In this document: positions 1 to 8,536 of the stretch, piece after piece
Position numbering within the stretch: position 1 is the stretch's first letter
Layout of the letters: each line of letters opens with the position of its first letter
From: Glaciecola sp.
GTDB taxonomy: Bacteria > Pseudomonadota > Gammaproteobacteria > Enterobacterales > Alteromonadaceae
DNA: 64,000 nucleotides
Assembly: GCA_029246415.1 (NCBI GenBank)
Contig: JAQWNF010000009.1
Coordinates: 124,001 to 188,000, forward strand
Reading direction: 5' to 3'
Made by a program: the position numbers and the translations under genes
Notes under the pieces: generated by a model
Databases searched by the model: none
What the model was told of the DNA's origin: nothing
What the model saw: only the letters and a program-made list of their open reading frames with translations

Positions 1-2076
1 CTGGGCCCTGAACATAGTGAGTTCATGCACATGTTTGCTTTGGCAGACCTTTCGGTGCAATGCACATTAGTTCGGAGTTTAAATCGCAAGGCTAGCTGTA
101 TCAAAGTCGAGTCGTTAGCGTATGACGAGATCCCCGATCATGAGGGCGGCGTCGAGCAGTGTTTTGCGTATACTTGGTTTACTTCTATTCCAGAGCATAG
201 CTTGAATGACTGGTTGGTCGGCTTAACCAAGCCCGAATTAGTGACGTTACTGCGCGATTGTAGTTCTGCTAATGTCGTTGCTTCGGCCAACAAAGCGAGC
301 ATGGTTGAATTGGCATTAGCACACTTATCATTCACCAGCGTGCGCAAGCATTCAATATACGAGCGGTATATTTATCGACAAGTGGACGGGGTGTTAGATT
401 ACCTATTGTTTTTGTTTTTTGGCAATGTCGGTAGTCGCTTAAATCAATTTTCGATGCGTGATTTGGGTGTGATGCGCACGGGTAAGCGTGCCGTTCAAGC
501 CAAAGCGCGTTTTAGCTCACGCGATCAGGCTTTGTCTACGTACGTCTACGCGCTTGAGTTGCGCCGTATAAAAAGTGCGCTAAAACATAATGTGCTGTTT
601 GCACCGCGTTGGTTGCTCTTATCTGATTGTCCTGATGCACATGGCGACCTGGCTGAGCAACATCGAGATGAGTATTTATGGTTGTGGGGCAAATACTGTT
701 TACAGGCAGGTGATGATTGGACCGAAGTCGCTAAGATTTTTGCTGCATCGTCGTTACCTCAAGCGCAAGAAAAAGCCATTCGCTTAGCTTATCAACACGG
801 CAATAAGCAAGATGTTCAAGGACAACTTGAAGCAATTATCGATGCACCAGATAACTCTCACATCTTGGCATTTGCAGAAGATTTTTTAGCCCGAAAATAC
901 CATAAAAAGCGAACCAGTGTATTAACTGATATGTTGCGCAACAGCGCTCGGCATTTGATTTTGGATGAAGTGCACAAGCATCGCGTTGAAGCTGCTGCAG
1001 TCGAATACTATCAAGCGCAAGGAATTAAAGCGTTACGTACCGAAAATGAATTATGGCGCAGTGTTTTTGGCTTAGTATTTTGGCCGATATTATTTGCGCC
1101 TGAATTTGCCATAGGGACAGAGTTTGATTGGCGGCCTTACCATGTGCGTCATAATAACTTGTATACTAGTGCTACTGCTCAAGTTGAACAGATACTCAAG
1201 CAATGCGAAACGCGGGCAGGGTTAAAGCAGCATTTAATTAGGCAAGCGACTATACATTACGGCCAACGCAGTGGTATTTTTCGATGGCATAAACAGTTGC
1301 TACAACGTTTGTTATTGTTTGTCGATCATGTCGATGTCAGTGCGTTGATTAGCGTACTTAGAATGATGGCCCAAGATTATTCGGCTTATAGTGATGGCTT
1401 TCCTGATTTGTTAGTGATAACTGATGATGGGGTGCACTTCGAAGAAATTAAAGCTCAAGGTGATAGTGTACGCAAAAATCAATTACTTACTATTACTATG
1501 CTTACTAACGCTGGTATCAAGGTGGGGATCACTACTGTTGAGTGGGGCATTGACCCGATGCAGCCTTATGTTGTCGTGGATATTGAAACCACTGGCGGTC
1601 GTGCAGCTCAACATAAGATCACCGAGATCGGCATGGTAAAAGTCGTAAATGGTGAAATTATCGAAGAATATGAAACCTTACTCAATCCACAGCGCCGTAT
1701 TCCTCGCAATATTACAGCTTTAACTGGGATTGATGATGCAATGGTAGCGGATGCACCAATATTTGCTGAAGTTGCCGATGAAGTCGCGCAATTTACCAAA
1801 GGTTGTGTCTTTGTAGCCCACAATGTAAATTTTGACTATGGATTTATAAAACAAGAGTTTACTCGCATAGAGCGGCGCTTTAGTCGAGCCAAGCTGTGTA
1901 CTGTGAGAGAAATGCGCAAAGCGAAACCGGGCTTAAAATCCTATTCATTAGCAAACTTAACCGCGGCCTTTAACATTGACATGACACGGCATCATCGAGC
2001 GATGTCAGATGCAATTGCAGCTAATGAATTACTCACGATCATTAATAATTATCGCTTGAACAATAAATCCTGTTGA
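1..2076 (+). CDS. FAN1-like VRR-NUC nuclease fused to DEDDh 3'-5' exonuclease (5' end outside window)
   Basis: The frame is open from base 1, and the residues before the first Met (position 25) already fit the family, so the gene starts upstream of the window. The middle resembles bacterial FAN1 proteins. A VRR-NUC (PD-(D/E)XK) core is visible at about codons 455-500 counted from base 25: GFPDLL, then EEIKAQGD, supplying the D and E-x-K residues. From about codon 514 a DnaQ/epsilon-type exonuclease follows: Exo I DIETT, Exo II HNVNFD, Exo III HHRAMSDA, so all DEDDh residues are present. FAN1 enzymes cut branched and 5'-flap DNA and act in crosslink repair; epsilon-like domains degrade 3' ends. 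A combined flap/exonuclease DNA-repair role is inferred. The family call is confident for both domains; the substrate is not known. The gene ends at TGA 2074-2076, inside the next gene's -35 box. Confidence 0.85.
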   Translation: MGPEHSEFMHMFALADLSVQCTLVRSLNRKASCIKVESLAYDEIPDHEGGVEQCFAYTWFTSIPEHSLNDWLVGLTKPELVTLLRDCSSANVVASANKASMVELALAHLSFTSVRKHSIYERYIYRQVDGVLDYLLFLFFGNVGSRLNQFSMRDLGVMRTGKRAVQAKARFSSRDQALSTYVYALELRRIKSALKHNVLFAPRWLLLSDCPDAHGDLAEQHRDEYLWLWGKYCLQAGDDWTEVAKIFAASSLPQAQEKAIRLAYQHGNKQDVQGQLEAIIDAPDNSHILAFAEDFLARKYHKKRTSVLTDMLRNSARHLILDEVHKHRVEAAAVEYYQAQGIKALRTENELWRSVFGLVFWPILFAPEFAIGTEFDWRPYHVRHNNLYTSATAQVEQILKQCETRAGLKQHLIRQATIHYGQRSGIFRWHKQLLQRLLLFVDHVDVSALISVLRMMAQDYSAYSDGFPDLLVITDDGVHFEEIKAQGDSVRKNQLLTITMLTNAGIKVGITTVEWGIDPMQPYVVVDIETTGGRAAQHKITEIGMVKVVNGEIIEEYETLLNPQRRIPRNITALTGIDDAMVADAPIFAEVADEVAQFTKGCVFVAHNVNFDYGFIKQEFTRIERRFSRAKLCTVREMRKAKPGLKSYSLANLTAAFNIDMTRHHRAMSDAIAANELLTIINNYRLNNKSC

Positions 2077-2101
2077 CAGAAATAAACTTTTTATATACTT
2101 A
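2073..2101 (+). promoter_or_regulatory. Sigma-70 promoter for the TIGR03643 gene
   Basis: A perfect -35 TTGACA (2073-2078) is separated by 17 bases from a -10-like TACTTA (2096-2101). The -35 overlaps the stop codon of the upstream nuclease gene. Transcription would begin about 2108, ahead of the small gene at 2145. Confidence 0.5.
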
Positions 2102-2144
2102 GTCGTATTAAGTATTCTTAGTTAATTAACTGCTGAGCTAAAGT

Positions 2145-2486
2145 ATGTTAGACACACCTCGTACGCCGCACCACGAATCGGCAAAACACAATGACATTTT
2201 AACTGATGTTGCGCGTGTTCCTAGAGACAAAATGGATGAAGAAACACGTTCTCGTATTATCGAGATGGCGTGGGAGGACCGCACTCCTTTTGAAGCTATC
2301 CAAGCACTATATGGCTTAAAAGAAGCAGAAGTCATTAAACTGATGCGCGCTAGCATTAAGCGCAAAACGTTTAACAATTGGCGAGCACGAGTTTCAGGGC
2401 GTAAGACTAAGCATGGTGCACTGCGATCCAAGGATGTATCTAGAGGCTATTGTGCGACACAATATAAACCAGTACGAAAGCGTTAG
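2145..2486 (+). CDS. TIGR03643 family protein
   Basis: This 113-residue protein matches the small family TIGR03643, recognisable by the core IIEMAWEDRTPFEAI, followed by a helix-turn-helix-like EVIKLMR segment and the C-terminal WRARVSGRKTKH. The function is unknown; the small basic protein with a predicted helical core could bind nucleic acid, which is inference only. The annotated start (2145) lacks a strong Shine-Dalgarno. An internal ATG at 2232, just before the conserved core, is an alternative start. It appears monocistronic, with its own promoter overlapping the preceding stop codon. Confidence 0.8.
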   Translation: MLDTPRTPHHESAKHNDILTDVARVPRDKMDEETRSRIIEMAWEDRTPFEAIQALYGLKEAEVIKLMRASIKRKTFNNWRARVSGRKTKHGALRSKDVSRGYCATQYKPVRKR

Positions 2487-2590
2487 TATTTTTTTACAGT
2501 GAAAACCCGTTTCATGGTTTATAATTGGATGATTAGTGTCGATACATAATGTAGTCGACTAGATTTTTTTCAAATTAAAGGAATAATTAC

Positions 2591-2935
2591 ATGCCAAACT
2601 CTCACACTTCACATTTGCCATTAGTAACAGAATCCAAAGATGCTAAAAACTCCGCAATGGTAATGTGGTTGACGAGTATTTTCTTTGGGATTTTTTCAGG
2701 GTTGTTATTTTCATTTATGTTACGTAGCGAGCCTTATGTACAGTCTCAAGCAAAAGAGGCGATTAACTGGGGTGTCACTATGTTGGTATTAACCATTGTG
2801 ATATTAATGATTTTTGGTACAGCTGTGTTACCTGTTGTAGTGTTATTAAACATGTTATTTGCGTTAATGGGTGCCATCGCTTCATCCATTGGTGCAAAAT
2901 TTGCTGTTCCTATGACGGTGCGATTACTTAAGTAA
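2591..2935 (+). CDS. DUF4870-like small membrane protein
   Basis: This 114-residue integral membrane protein has about three hydrophobic helices (residues roughly 22-46, 57-75 and 76-100). Between the first two lies a polar segment with SQAKEAINW, resembling the hareAlNf motif of DUF4870/Tic20-like proteins. A good ribosome-binding site (AAAGGAA, 2577-2583) precedes the ATG. The function of the family is not established. It is convergent with the D-lactate dehydrogenase gene; the intergenic gap is 58 bases and contains an inverted repeat (2976-3002). Confidence 0.65.
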   Translation: MPNSHTSHLPLVTESKDAKNSAMVMWLTSIFFGIFSGLLFSFMLRSEPYVQSQAKEAINWGVTMLVLTIVILMIFGTAVLPVVVLLNMLFALMGAIASSIGAKFAVPMTVRLLK

Positions 2936-2993
2936 GCACACACTAACCCCAGCTAAACCAAATTTGGTCATACTAAGCGCTTAATTCAATGAG

Positions 2994-5828
2994 TTAAGCG
3001 CTGACTTCATCAAGCAAACAGAGCAATGACTGATAGTCGATGCCAGAATGCTGTGATAATCCTATTTCGCAAGTTCTAGAGTTACTATATCCAGTTGTAC
3101 AATTTTTAGGTATTTGAGACTTTAACGTTGATAAAGCACTAGCGTTGAGTTCTGGTACTGTCATGCCTTTGTCACCGGCAAATCCACAACACTCGATGCC
3201 TTCTGGCTCGATGACTTCGCCTGCGCAAGCATGCGCAACTTGACGTAAATCATTCGCAATTCCCATTTTTTGACTACTACATGTAATATGCAAAGCAATC
3301 GGCGCTTGAGTTGGTGTGATCGTCAGTTTATCGAGTGCAAATTTAGCCATAAATTGGGTTGTTTCATAAATGGGTAAGGTATGCCCTAATTCTGCCAAGC
3401 GTAACTTACAAGGGCTGGTATCAAACACAATAGGATAAGCCCCATCTTTAGAAATCGCTTTTAACGACGTCAGTAATTCTTGACCTTTTTGCTGTGCTAT
3501 ATCGGCAAAACCTTTCGAATTAAACGGCATACCACAACACAAGCCTTCTACTTTTTCTGGCATAACAATGTCATAACCCGCTTTAGCAAACAATGAGGCG
3601 GCAATTTGAGGGAGACTGCGTTGTTCTGTAGCCTTGGCATCTGCACCCATATTGCGCGTGGCACAACTTGGAAAATAAATGACCTTAGGCCGTTCGGTTC
3701 CAGAAGGCATAAATTGCGGTAATGGTTCTGCGGCTTGAGGGTACCGAGCAAACCATAGTGGTATTTTGTTCCTTGAAAACCGATGCAACATGTCCCCAAC
3801 TTGGTCGGTAGACTCTGGACCTATAATACGACTTATTTTACTGGCAATACCCAAAGTCGTCTTAACGGTTTTTGCTAGCGGAGCAAATTGCTCTGCTGAA
3901 AATTTAGCAATACTGTGACCAAAGCGGGTCGAGGACTGGCCACGAAGCTCTCGAATTAAGTCACCTGTATTGATACCAACAGGGCAGCGTTCGGCACAAA
4001 GACCTGTGGCAGCACAAGTATCAATACCGTAATATTGATAGTCGTGTTTTAGCTGTGCTAGTTCTTGCCGTTGTGCATCAATCAAATAACCCAGATCTTC
4101 TAGTTGTTGAATACGACGCCAAATTGCAATACGTTGGCGCGGGGTAAACGTAAGATCTTTAGAGGGGCATACCGGTTCACAAAATCCACATTCAATGCAC
4201 TTGTCGACAATATCATTGGCTCGCGGTAACGGTTTAAGATGTTTGATATGTGATTGTGGATCATCATTGAGGATCACACCTGGGTTGAGTGTGCCGTATG
4301 GGTCGATGATCTGTTTAATTTGCTGCATGATGTGAAAAGCAGCCGAACCCCACTCTAATTCAACAAACGGAGCCATATTGCGTCCGGTACCATGCTCTGC
4401 TTTTAATGAGCCACCAAATTCGACAGCAACGAGTTGTGCTACATCCTGCATGAAGTGATCATATCTTTGGATTTCTGCTGGGGTATCAAATGCTTGTGTA
4501 AATACAAAGTGCAAGTTACCTGCTAACGCATGACCAAAAATCAGTGCCTCGCTGTAATGATATTTATCAAATAATGCCTGTAAACGCGTCACCCCTTGAT
4601 CCATTTGTTCTAATGGAAAGGATACATCTTCGATAATAACGCTAGTGCCAGTTTCTCGTACTGCACCGACAGCGGGGAAGGTCGCTTTACGGATTGACCA
4701 TAATTGCTGACAAAGCACGGTATCAGTGCTCATCTCAATGGCCTCAATGGGCGAAAAATCAGCAACCAAAGCCGAGACGACTGCCATTTGTTGCTGCAAC
4801 GTGACAGCATCACTCGCGGCGGTTTCAATTAATAAGGCAGTACAGCGTTTATCACGGTCACAAAAGCTATCAGGTAAACCCGGCTTGCCTTTAACCGAAT
4901 CTAATGCCCGTTGGTCTAATAGTTCCACAGCATCCACAGGGGCTTGACGCAATTTATCCACTAACTGACACGCAATTTGCGGCGTATCAAACAAATATAA
5001 GCCGGTGGACCGTTGTTGATGATCAACGACTGTGTTGTAAGTAATATCTGCAATAAAGCCCAATGTGCCTTCTGAGCCCACCATTAAATGTACTAGTATA
5101 TCGAGTGGGTCGCTATAGTCGGTCAAGGCATTGATTGCATAGCCGGTGGTGTTTTTTAGACGGTATTTGTGGGCGATTAACGCACTCAGTTCTGAGTCAC
5201 TGCGCACCGATGCACCTAATTCTTGGATTTGACCAAGTAATTCGCGGTGTGAAGTTTTAAACGCAGCAACACTGTTGGCATCACTAGTATCCACACAGGT
5301 TCCATCCGCTAATACTATCGTCATACCGGCTAGGGTATAAAACGTATTATTGGCTACACCACAGCACATACCTGAAGCGTTATTGGCGGCGATACCACCA
5401 ATTTTACAAGTATTGATAGAAGCGGGGTCAGGGCCAATTTTACGATGATAAGGTGCTAAATATTGATTAGCTTGTGCACCAATTACGCCAGGTTGCAGAC
5501 GGATCTGCTCACCATTGTTAATGATCTCATGCCCGCGCCAATTGCTATCGAGTAATATCAATACTGAATTACTGACCGCCTGGCCTGATAAACTAGTGCC
5601 TGCCGCTCGAAAGGTGACGCTGACGTGATGGCTATGGCTAGCTTTCAAGACAGCCTGCATTTGTTCGATAGAGCTGATTTGTAACACTAGCTGCGGGATC
5701 AATTGATAAAAACTAGCATCAGTACCATACGCACGGCGACGCGATATATCATCAATGATACCTGCCTTAGGTAAAATCGTACGAATAGCTTGGATAAACC
5801 CTTTGGGAATAATCTGCAAAGATGACAT
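2994..5828 (-). CDS. FAD/Fe-S D-lactate dehydrogenase (Dld-II type)
   Basis: This 944-residue respiratory flavoprotein fits the quinone-dependent D-lactate dehydrogenase known as Dld-II in Shewanella. An N-terminal FAD-binding (PCMH) domain spans about residues 30-270 (segments TFRAAGTSLSGQ, GSEGTLGF), followed by the FAD-linked oxidase C-terminal domain (GHALAGNLHF). Next come two ferredoxin-like 4Fe-4S clusters, CIECGFCEPVCP near residue 543 and CAATGLCAERCP near 603, and a cysteine-rich CCG region (CCGMPF about 765, CCGFAG about 880). It would oxidise D-lactate to pyruvate and pass electrons to the quinone pool at the inner membrane. It is divergent from a LysR regulator (171-base gap), which likely controls it. 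The length agrees with Dld-II. Other 2-hydroxyacids remain possible substrates. Confidence 0.85.
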   Translation of the reverse strand: MSSLQIIPKGFIQAIRTILPKAGIIDDISRRRAYGTDASFYQLIPQLVLQISSIEQMQAVLKASHSHHVSVTFRAAGTSLSGQAVSNSVLILLDSNWRGHEIINNGEQIRLQPGVIGAQANQYLAPYHRKIGPDPASINTCKIGGIAANNASGMCCGVANNTFYTLAGMTIVLADGTCVDTSDANSVAAFKTSHRELLGQIQELGASVRSDSELSALIAHKYRLKNTTGYAINALTDYSDPLDILVHLMVGSEGTLGFIADITYNTVVDHQQRSTGLYLFDTPQIACQLVDKLRQAPVDAVELLDQRALDSVKGKPGLPDSFCDRDKRCTALLIETAASDAVTLQQQMAVVSALVADFSPIEAIEMSTDTVLCQQLWSIRKATFPAVGAVRETGTSVIIEDVSFPLEQMDQGVTRLQALFDKYHYSEALIFGHALAGNLHFVFTQAFDTPAEIQRYDHFMQDVAQLVAVEFGGSLKAEHGTGRNMAPFVELEWGSAAFHIMQQIKQIIDPYGTLNPGVILNDDPQSHIKHLKPLPRANDIVDKCIECGFCEPVCPSKDLTFTPRQRIAIWRRIQQLEDLGYLIDAQRQELAQLKHDYQYYGIDTCAATGLCAERCPVGINTGDLIRELRGQSSTRFGHSIAKFSAEQFAPLAKTVKTTLGIASKISRIIGPESTDQVGDMLHRFSRNKIPLWFARYPQAAEPLPQFMPSGTERPKVIYFPSCATRNMGADAKATEQRSLPQIAASLFAKAGYDIVMPEKVEGLCCGMPFNSKGFADIAQQKGQELLTSLKAISKDGAYPIVFDTSPCKLRLAELGHTLPIYETTQFMAKFALDKLTITPTQAPIALHITCSSQKMGIANDLRQVAHACAGEVIEPEGIECCGFAGDKGMTVPELNASALSTLKSQIPKNCTTGYSNSRTCEIGLSQHSGIDYQSLLCLLDEVSA

Positions 5829-5933
5829 GATAGAGCGCTCCTAGATACATAGCTATTGTTAGTATATGTACTTACTTTACGCTTTATTTAGTATAAAAAT
5901 AAGGCTAAAAGCTGAAAAGTACTTTTTCTTTTA

Positions 5934-5961
5934 TTGACATAATATACGATAGTATTATATT
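5934..5961 (+). promoter_or_regulatory. LysR-gene promoter overlapped by an inverted-repeat box
   Basis: A perfect -35 TTGACA (5934-5939) lies 16 bases from a -10 TATATT (5956-5961), 38 bases before the LysR start. The inverted repeat AATATA-N9-TATATT (5941-5961) covers the spacer and -10. This position, between LysR and its divergent target, is typical of LysR-type autoregulatory boxes; the assignment is inference because the arms are AT-only. Confidence 0.45.
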
Positions 5962-5999
5962 GATTATGGAATTAATCACGAAAAAAACTAGGGAGAAGT

Positions 6000-6917
6000 A
6001 TGCTACATGCAAAAGCCGATGATATGTTTTTATTTGTGCAGGTCGTTGATGCAGGATCATTTTCCAAAGTCGCACAACAATTAGAGTTAACTAACTCGGT
6101 CGTCTCAAAGCGCATTGGTCGTTTAGAAGAAGCGTTAAATATGCAGCTGCTATATCGCTCAACACGTAAACTTAGCTTAACCGATGGTGGCAAAACCTTA
6201 TACCACAAGGCTAAAATAGCGAAAGACGCGTTGCAAGAAGCTCACGATGCCGTGTGGGGATACAGTGATTCGATCAGTGGTAAAATTAAAATTACGGTGC
6301 CATCTGTGTCAGCAAGATTAACTTTGACCGATGCGGTGACCGAGTTTTGTCGTCAATACAAAGAAGTTACAGTAGAAATGATGATAGATGATCGATTCAT
6401 TAATATCATTGAAGAAGGGTATGATCTTGCCATTCGAACAGGATACTTAGAAGATTCAAGTTTACTCGCTCGCCGGTTAGTGGATTCTCATTGGGTCATT
6501 GTCGCTACGCCACAATATCTAAAGCAACAAGGCGTACCTGAGAGCAGTAATGAGCTAAAGTTTCATAATTGTTTAACTTACAAATATGACGGCGCTCATC
6601 CTAACCAATGGCAGTTTTACTCGCCGGCGGGTGAGTACTCAGAGACGGTTCAAGGTAATTTTATTGCCAATGATCTCAATGCGTTATATCAAGCTGTGTT
6701 AGGCGGCTTAGGCGTGGCTTATTTACCAAGAGTCTTGGTGTACGAGGATTTACATACTGGTCGACTGCGTGCTTTGTTACCTGAGTTTACAGCAAAAAAA
6801 GTAGGGATTTATGCAGTGTATCCAAAAATGCGGACACCTGATACCAAGCTAAAATTACTTATTGAGCATCTTCGTAAGGCATATGTTGAGAAACAAGAAC
6901 GTTTTAATCAGGCATAA
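6000..6917 (+). CDS. LysR-family transcriptional regulator
   Basis: This 305-residue protein has the LysR layout: an N-terminal winged helix-turn-helix (about residues 5-65, with GSFSKVAQQLELTNSVVSKRI and LSLTDGG) and a periplasmic-binding-like effector domain (about 90-295) with IAIRTG-type and GGLGVAYLP segments. It belongs to the large DsdC/CrgA-like group acting as activators or repressors with a small-molecule inducer. It is transcribed divergently from the D-lactate dehydrogenase gene, so control of D-lactate or related hydroxyacid oxidation is the likely role (inference from position). AGGGAG (5990-5995) is the ribosome-binding site. A strong bidirectional terminator follows. Confidence 0.9.
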   Translation: MLHAKADDMFLFVQVVDAGSFSKVAQQLELTNSVVSKRIGRLEEALNMQLLYRSTRKLSLTDGGKTLYHKAKIAKDALQEAHDAVWGYSDSISGKIKITVPSVSARLTLTDAVTEFCRQYKEVTVEMMIDDRFINIIEEGYDLAIRTGYLEDSSLLARRLVDSHWVIVATPQYLKQQGVPESSNELKFHNCLTYKYDGAHPNQWQFYSPAGEYSETVQGNFIANDLNALYQAVLGGLGVAYLPRVLVYEDLHTGRLRALLPEFTAKKVGIYAVYPKMRTPDTKLKLLIEHLRKAYVEKQERFNQA

Positions 6918-6950
6918 AAAAACTGGAGCAGGTTGGGGCTCCAGTTTTGC
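6917..6950. terminator. Bidirectional terminator between LysR and porin genes
   Basis: An 11-bp perfect stem AAAACTGGAGC / GCTCCAGTTTT (6919-6929 with 6938-6948, 8-base loop) lies between the convergent LysR and porin genes. A runs and T runs flank the GC-rich part on both strands, so it can terminate both transcripts. Confidence 0.85.
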
Positions 6951-6978
6951 TTAATATTATCTGTAAGAATGTTTTAGC

Positions 6979-8034
6979 TTAGAAAGCAAACTGAGCAGAT
7001 AATTGGAAGTATGCAGAACTTAAGTTGATCCCTGCATCTTCAACACTGTATTCACCAAGTTCAACACCATACTTAAGTTTTGGTGTGATGTTAGTTAATA
7101 AGTTAACACCCCAATGTGAGCGGTCATGGTCAGATAAATCTGACTGGCCGTTACCATAAAACACTGTAGAACGTGTATCATCGTTCCAGAAATGACGGTA
7201 AGAAATGGTGTAAGCAATACCACTTTCTACTTCAACTTCATTGGTGTCTGGGTTAGTAGCGATACCTGGAACAACAGTAGTACCAGCATAACGACCAAAC
7301 TCACCTACGTTAAGTTGAACGCGGATATCATCTTTGCCGCTTAGTAAGAACTTACCAGCAATGTTGGCTGCTGCAGCAGTTTCATCAATGCCGTTTTGGT
7401 CTACTTGACGTAATAAACCTGCAACAGAGATTTGACCCCAAGAACCTTTATGATCATAACGACCGATGAAGTCTGGAACAGTTTCTTGAGTTTCATCTGA
7501 GCTGCCAAATGTTTCTGGGTTTTCAACTGCAAATGACCAACCGCCTTTTGAATAACGGATTTGGCTTTGACGGATAAATACTTCACCAACGTGAGCTCCA
7601 CCAAAATCAAGCGTTTCAGCCAGTGCGTGTAATGGCATGAACGTTGACCAAGTTTGACCAATAGTCCATTCTTGATATTTGATAAAGGCATGACGAATAC
7701 GTGGGCTAGTAGAGTTAGAGATAATCTCATTACCACCAGAACCGTAGAAATCTAATTCGATCACACCTGTTACATCATCGTGCTGAACTTTAAACTGTAA
7801 ACGTGACTCTTTTACGTTAAGTTTAGTTTGGGCTGTGTCAACTGCTGCAGGAGCGTTACCGATCCAAAAGTCACGGTAAGATAAGTCACCAGATACATGA
7901 CGAAGGTCAGCTTTAACATAACCACCTAAAGTGACAGTGGTGTCGTCTGTTTTTACTAAAGTCACTGCTGCATTGGCTTGACTAGCAAGTCCAAGTAAAA
8001 CAGCAGATGCTGCTAATTTTGTAATGAATTTCAT
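6979..8034 (-). CDS. DcaP-like outer-membrane porin
   Basis: This 351-residue protein has a clear Sec signal peptide (start MKFITK, cleavage after SQANA near residue 22). The beta-rich body carries hallmarks of DcaP-type trimeric porins: GGYVKADLRH near the mature N-terminus, SRLQFKV, IELDFYG, RIRHAFIKY, GQTWSTFM, LDFGG and a C-terminal aromatic residue (QFAF). An ATG 45 bases upstream is in frame, but 8034 has the signal peptide and AGGAAC spacing, so it was chosen. DcaP porins carry negatively charged organic compounds; uptake of small organic acids is inferred. It may serve the neighbouring D-lactate dehydrogenase, though the link is only by proximity. A terminator-like hairpin lies in its leader. 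Confidence 0.8.
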   Translation of the reverse strand: MKFITKLAASAVLLGLASQANAAVTLVKTDDTTVTLGGYVKADLRHVSGDLSYRDFWIGNAPAAVDTAQTKLNVKESRLQFKVQHDDVTGVIELDFYGSGGNEIISNSTSPRIRHAFIKYQEWTIGQTWSTFMPLHALAETLDFGGAHVGEVFIRQSQIRYSKGGWSFAVENPETFGSSDETQETVPDFIGRYDHKGSWGQISVAGLLRQVDQNGIDETAAAANIAGKFLLSGKDDIRVQLNVGEFGRYAGTTVVPGIATNPDTNEVEVESGIAYTISYRHFWNDDTRSTVFYGNGQSDLSDHDRSHWGVNLLTNITPKLKYGVELGEYSVEDAGINLSSAYFQLSAQFAF

Positions 8035-8061
8035 AATATGTGTGTTCCTGTTCTTGTTTGA

Positions 8062-8097
8062 TAAAAAAACAGGTTGCACATTAGTGTGACTGCAACC
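8062..8097 (-). terminator. Terminator-like hairpin in the porin leader
   Basis: On the minus strand a GGTTGCA / TGCAACC stem (8091-8097 with 8072-8078) is followed within two bases by seven T residues (complement of 8063-8069). It would terminate transcription from the upstream DUF6435-like gene. Because it ends only 28 bases before the porin ATG, it also lies within any porin mRNA leader. Confidence 0.6.
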
Positions 8098-8237
8098 AAA
8101 GATAAATCGAATAAAAGATAAACTCTATTTCCAAAAATAACATAATTGTGATGAATTTGCTGTATTTATAAGCATCTTGTAACTGTACATACAACTCTGC
8201 TTAACACGCTTTACAATATCATCACATTTTGTTTACT

Positions 8238-8414
8238 TTAGCCTTTTTGTTGCTGCAATGTTTCTATTTGAGCCCATAAAGCCTCGGCTTCAGCGGTTAA
8301 CATCGAATATGACTTGATGTCACCTCGACGTTGGGCATGCATTGCATCTTCTAATAATTTGTCGTATTTTTTACGCATTTTTTTGGTTGGATCACTTGAG
8401 AATAAACCGAACAT
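8238..8414 (-). CDS. Small DUF6435-like protein
   Basis: This 58-residue gene begins MFGLFSSDP and contains MHAQRRGDIKSYSMLTAEAE, the pattern of a small gammaproteobacterial family that I recognise as DUF6435. The protein is a charged helical hairpin with no signal peptide or membrane segment. It is preceded by AAGGAA and by a palindrome (CAAATGTA-TTA-TACATTTG, 8433-8451) that embeds a minus-strand TATAAT. The function of the family is unknown. Confidence that it is a real gene rests on the family-like sequence, the ribosome-binding site and the terminator after it. Confidence 0.7.
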   Translation of the reverse strand: MFGLFSSDPTKKMRKKYDKLLEDAMHAQRRGDIKSYSMLTAEAEALWAQIETLQQQKG

Positions 8415-8432
8415 ATCAATTCCTTATTAAGA

Positions 8433-8451
8433 CAAATGTATTATACATTTG
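8433..8451 (-). promoter_or_regulatory. Palindrome over the -10 box of the small gene at 8238-8414
   Basis: The perfect 8-bp inverted repeat CAAATGTA / TACATTTG has a 3-base centre and contains TATAAT on the minus strand (complement of 8440-8445), 25 bases ahead of the ATG. A dyad centred on a -10 box is the usual layout of a repressor site; no regulator can be named and no good -35 is seen. Confidence 0.4.
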
Positions 8452-8536
8452 GGAGAGATAAAACGATCACAAACCCTTGTAATTAAGGGCGTGTGCAGGA
8501 TCTGAACAACTCATTGAATACGCAGTTGGCTTACAT

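Noticed and set aside
2976-3002. AGCGCTTAA / TTAAGCGCT inverted repeat as a terminator for the convergent DUF4870 and dld genes
   Set aside because: The stem includes the dld stop codon, has no T tract on either strand, and its arms are themselves nearly palindromic.
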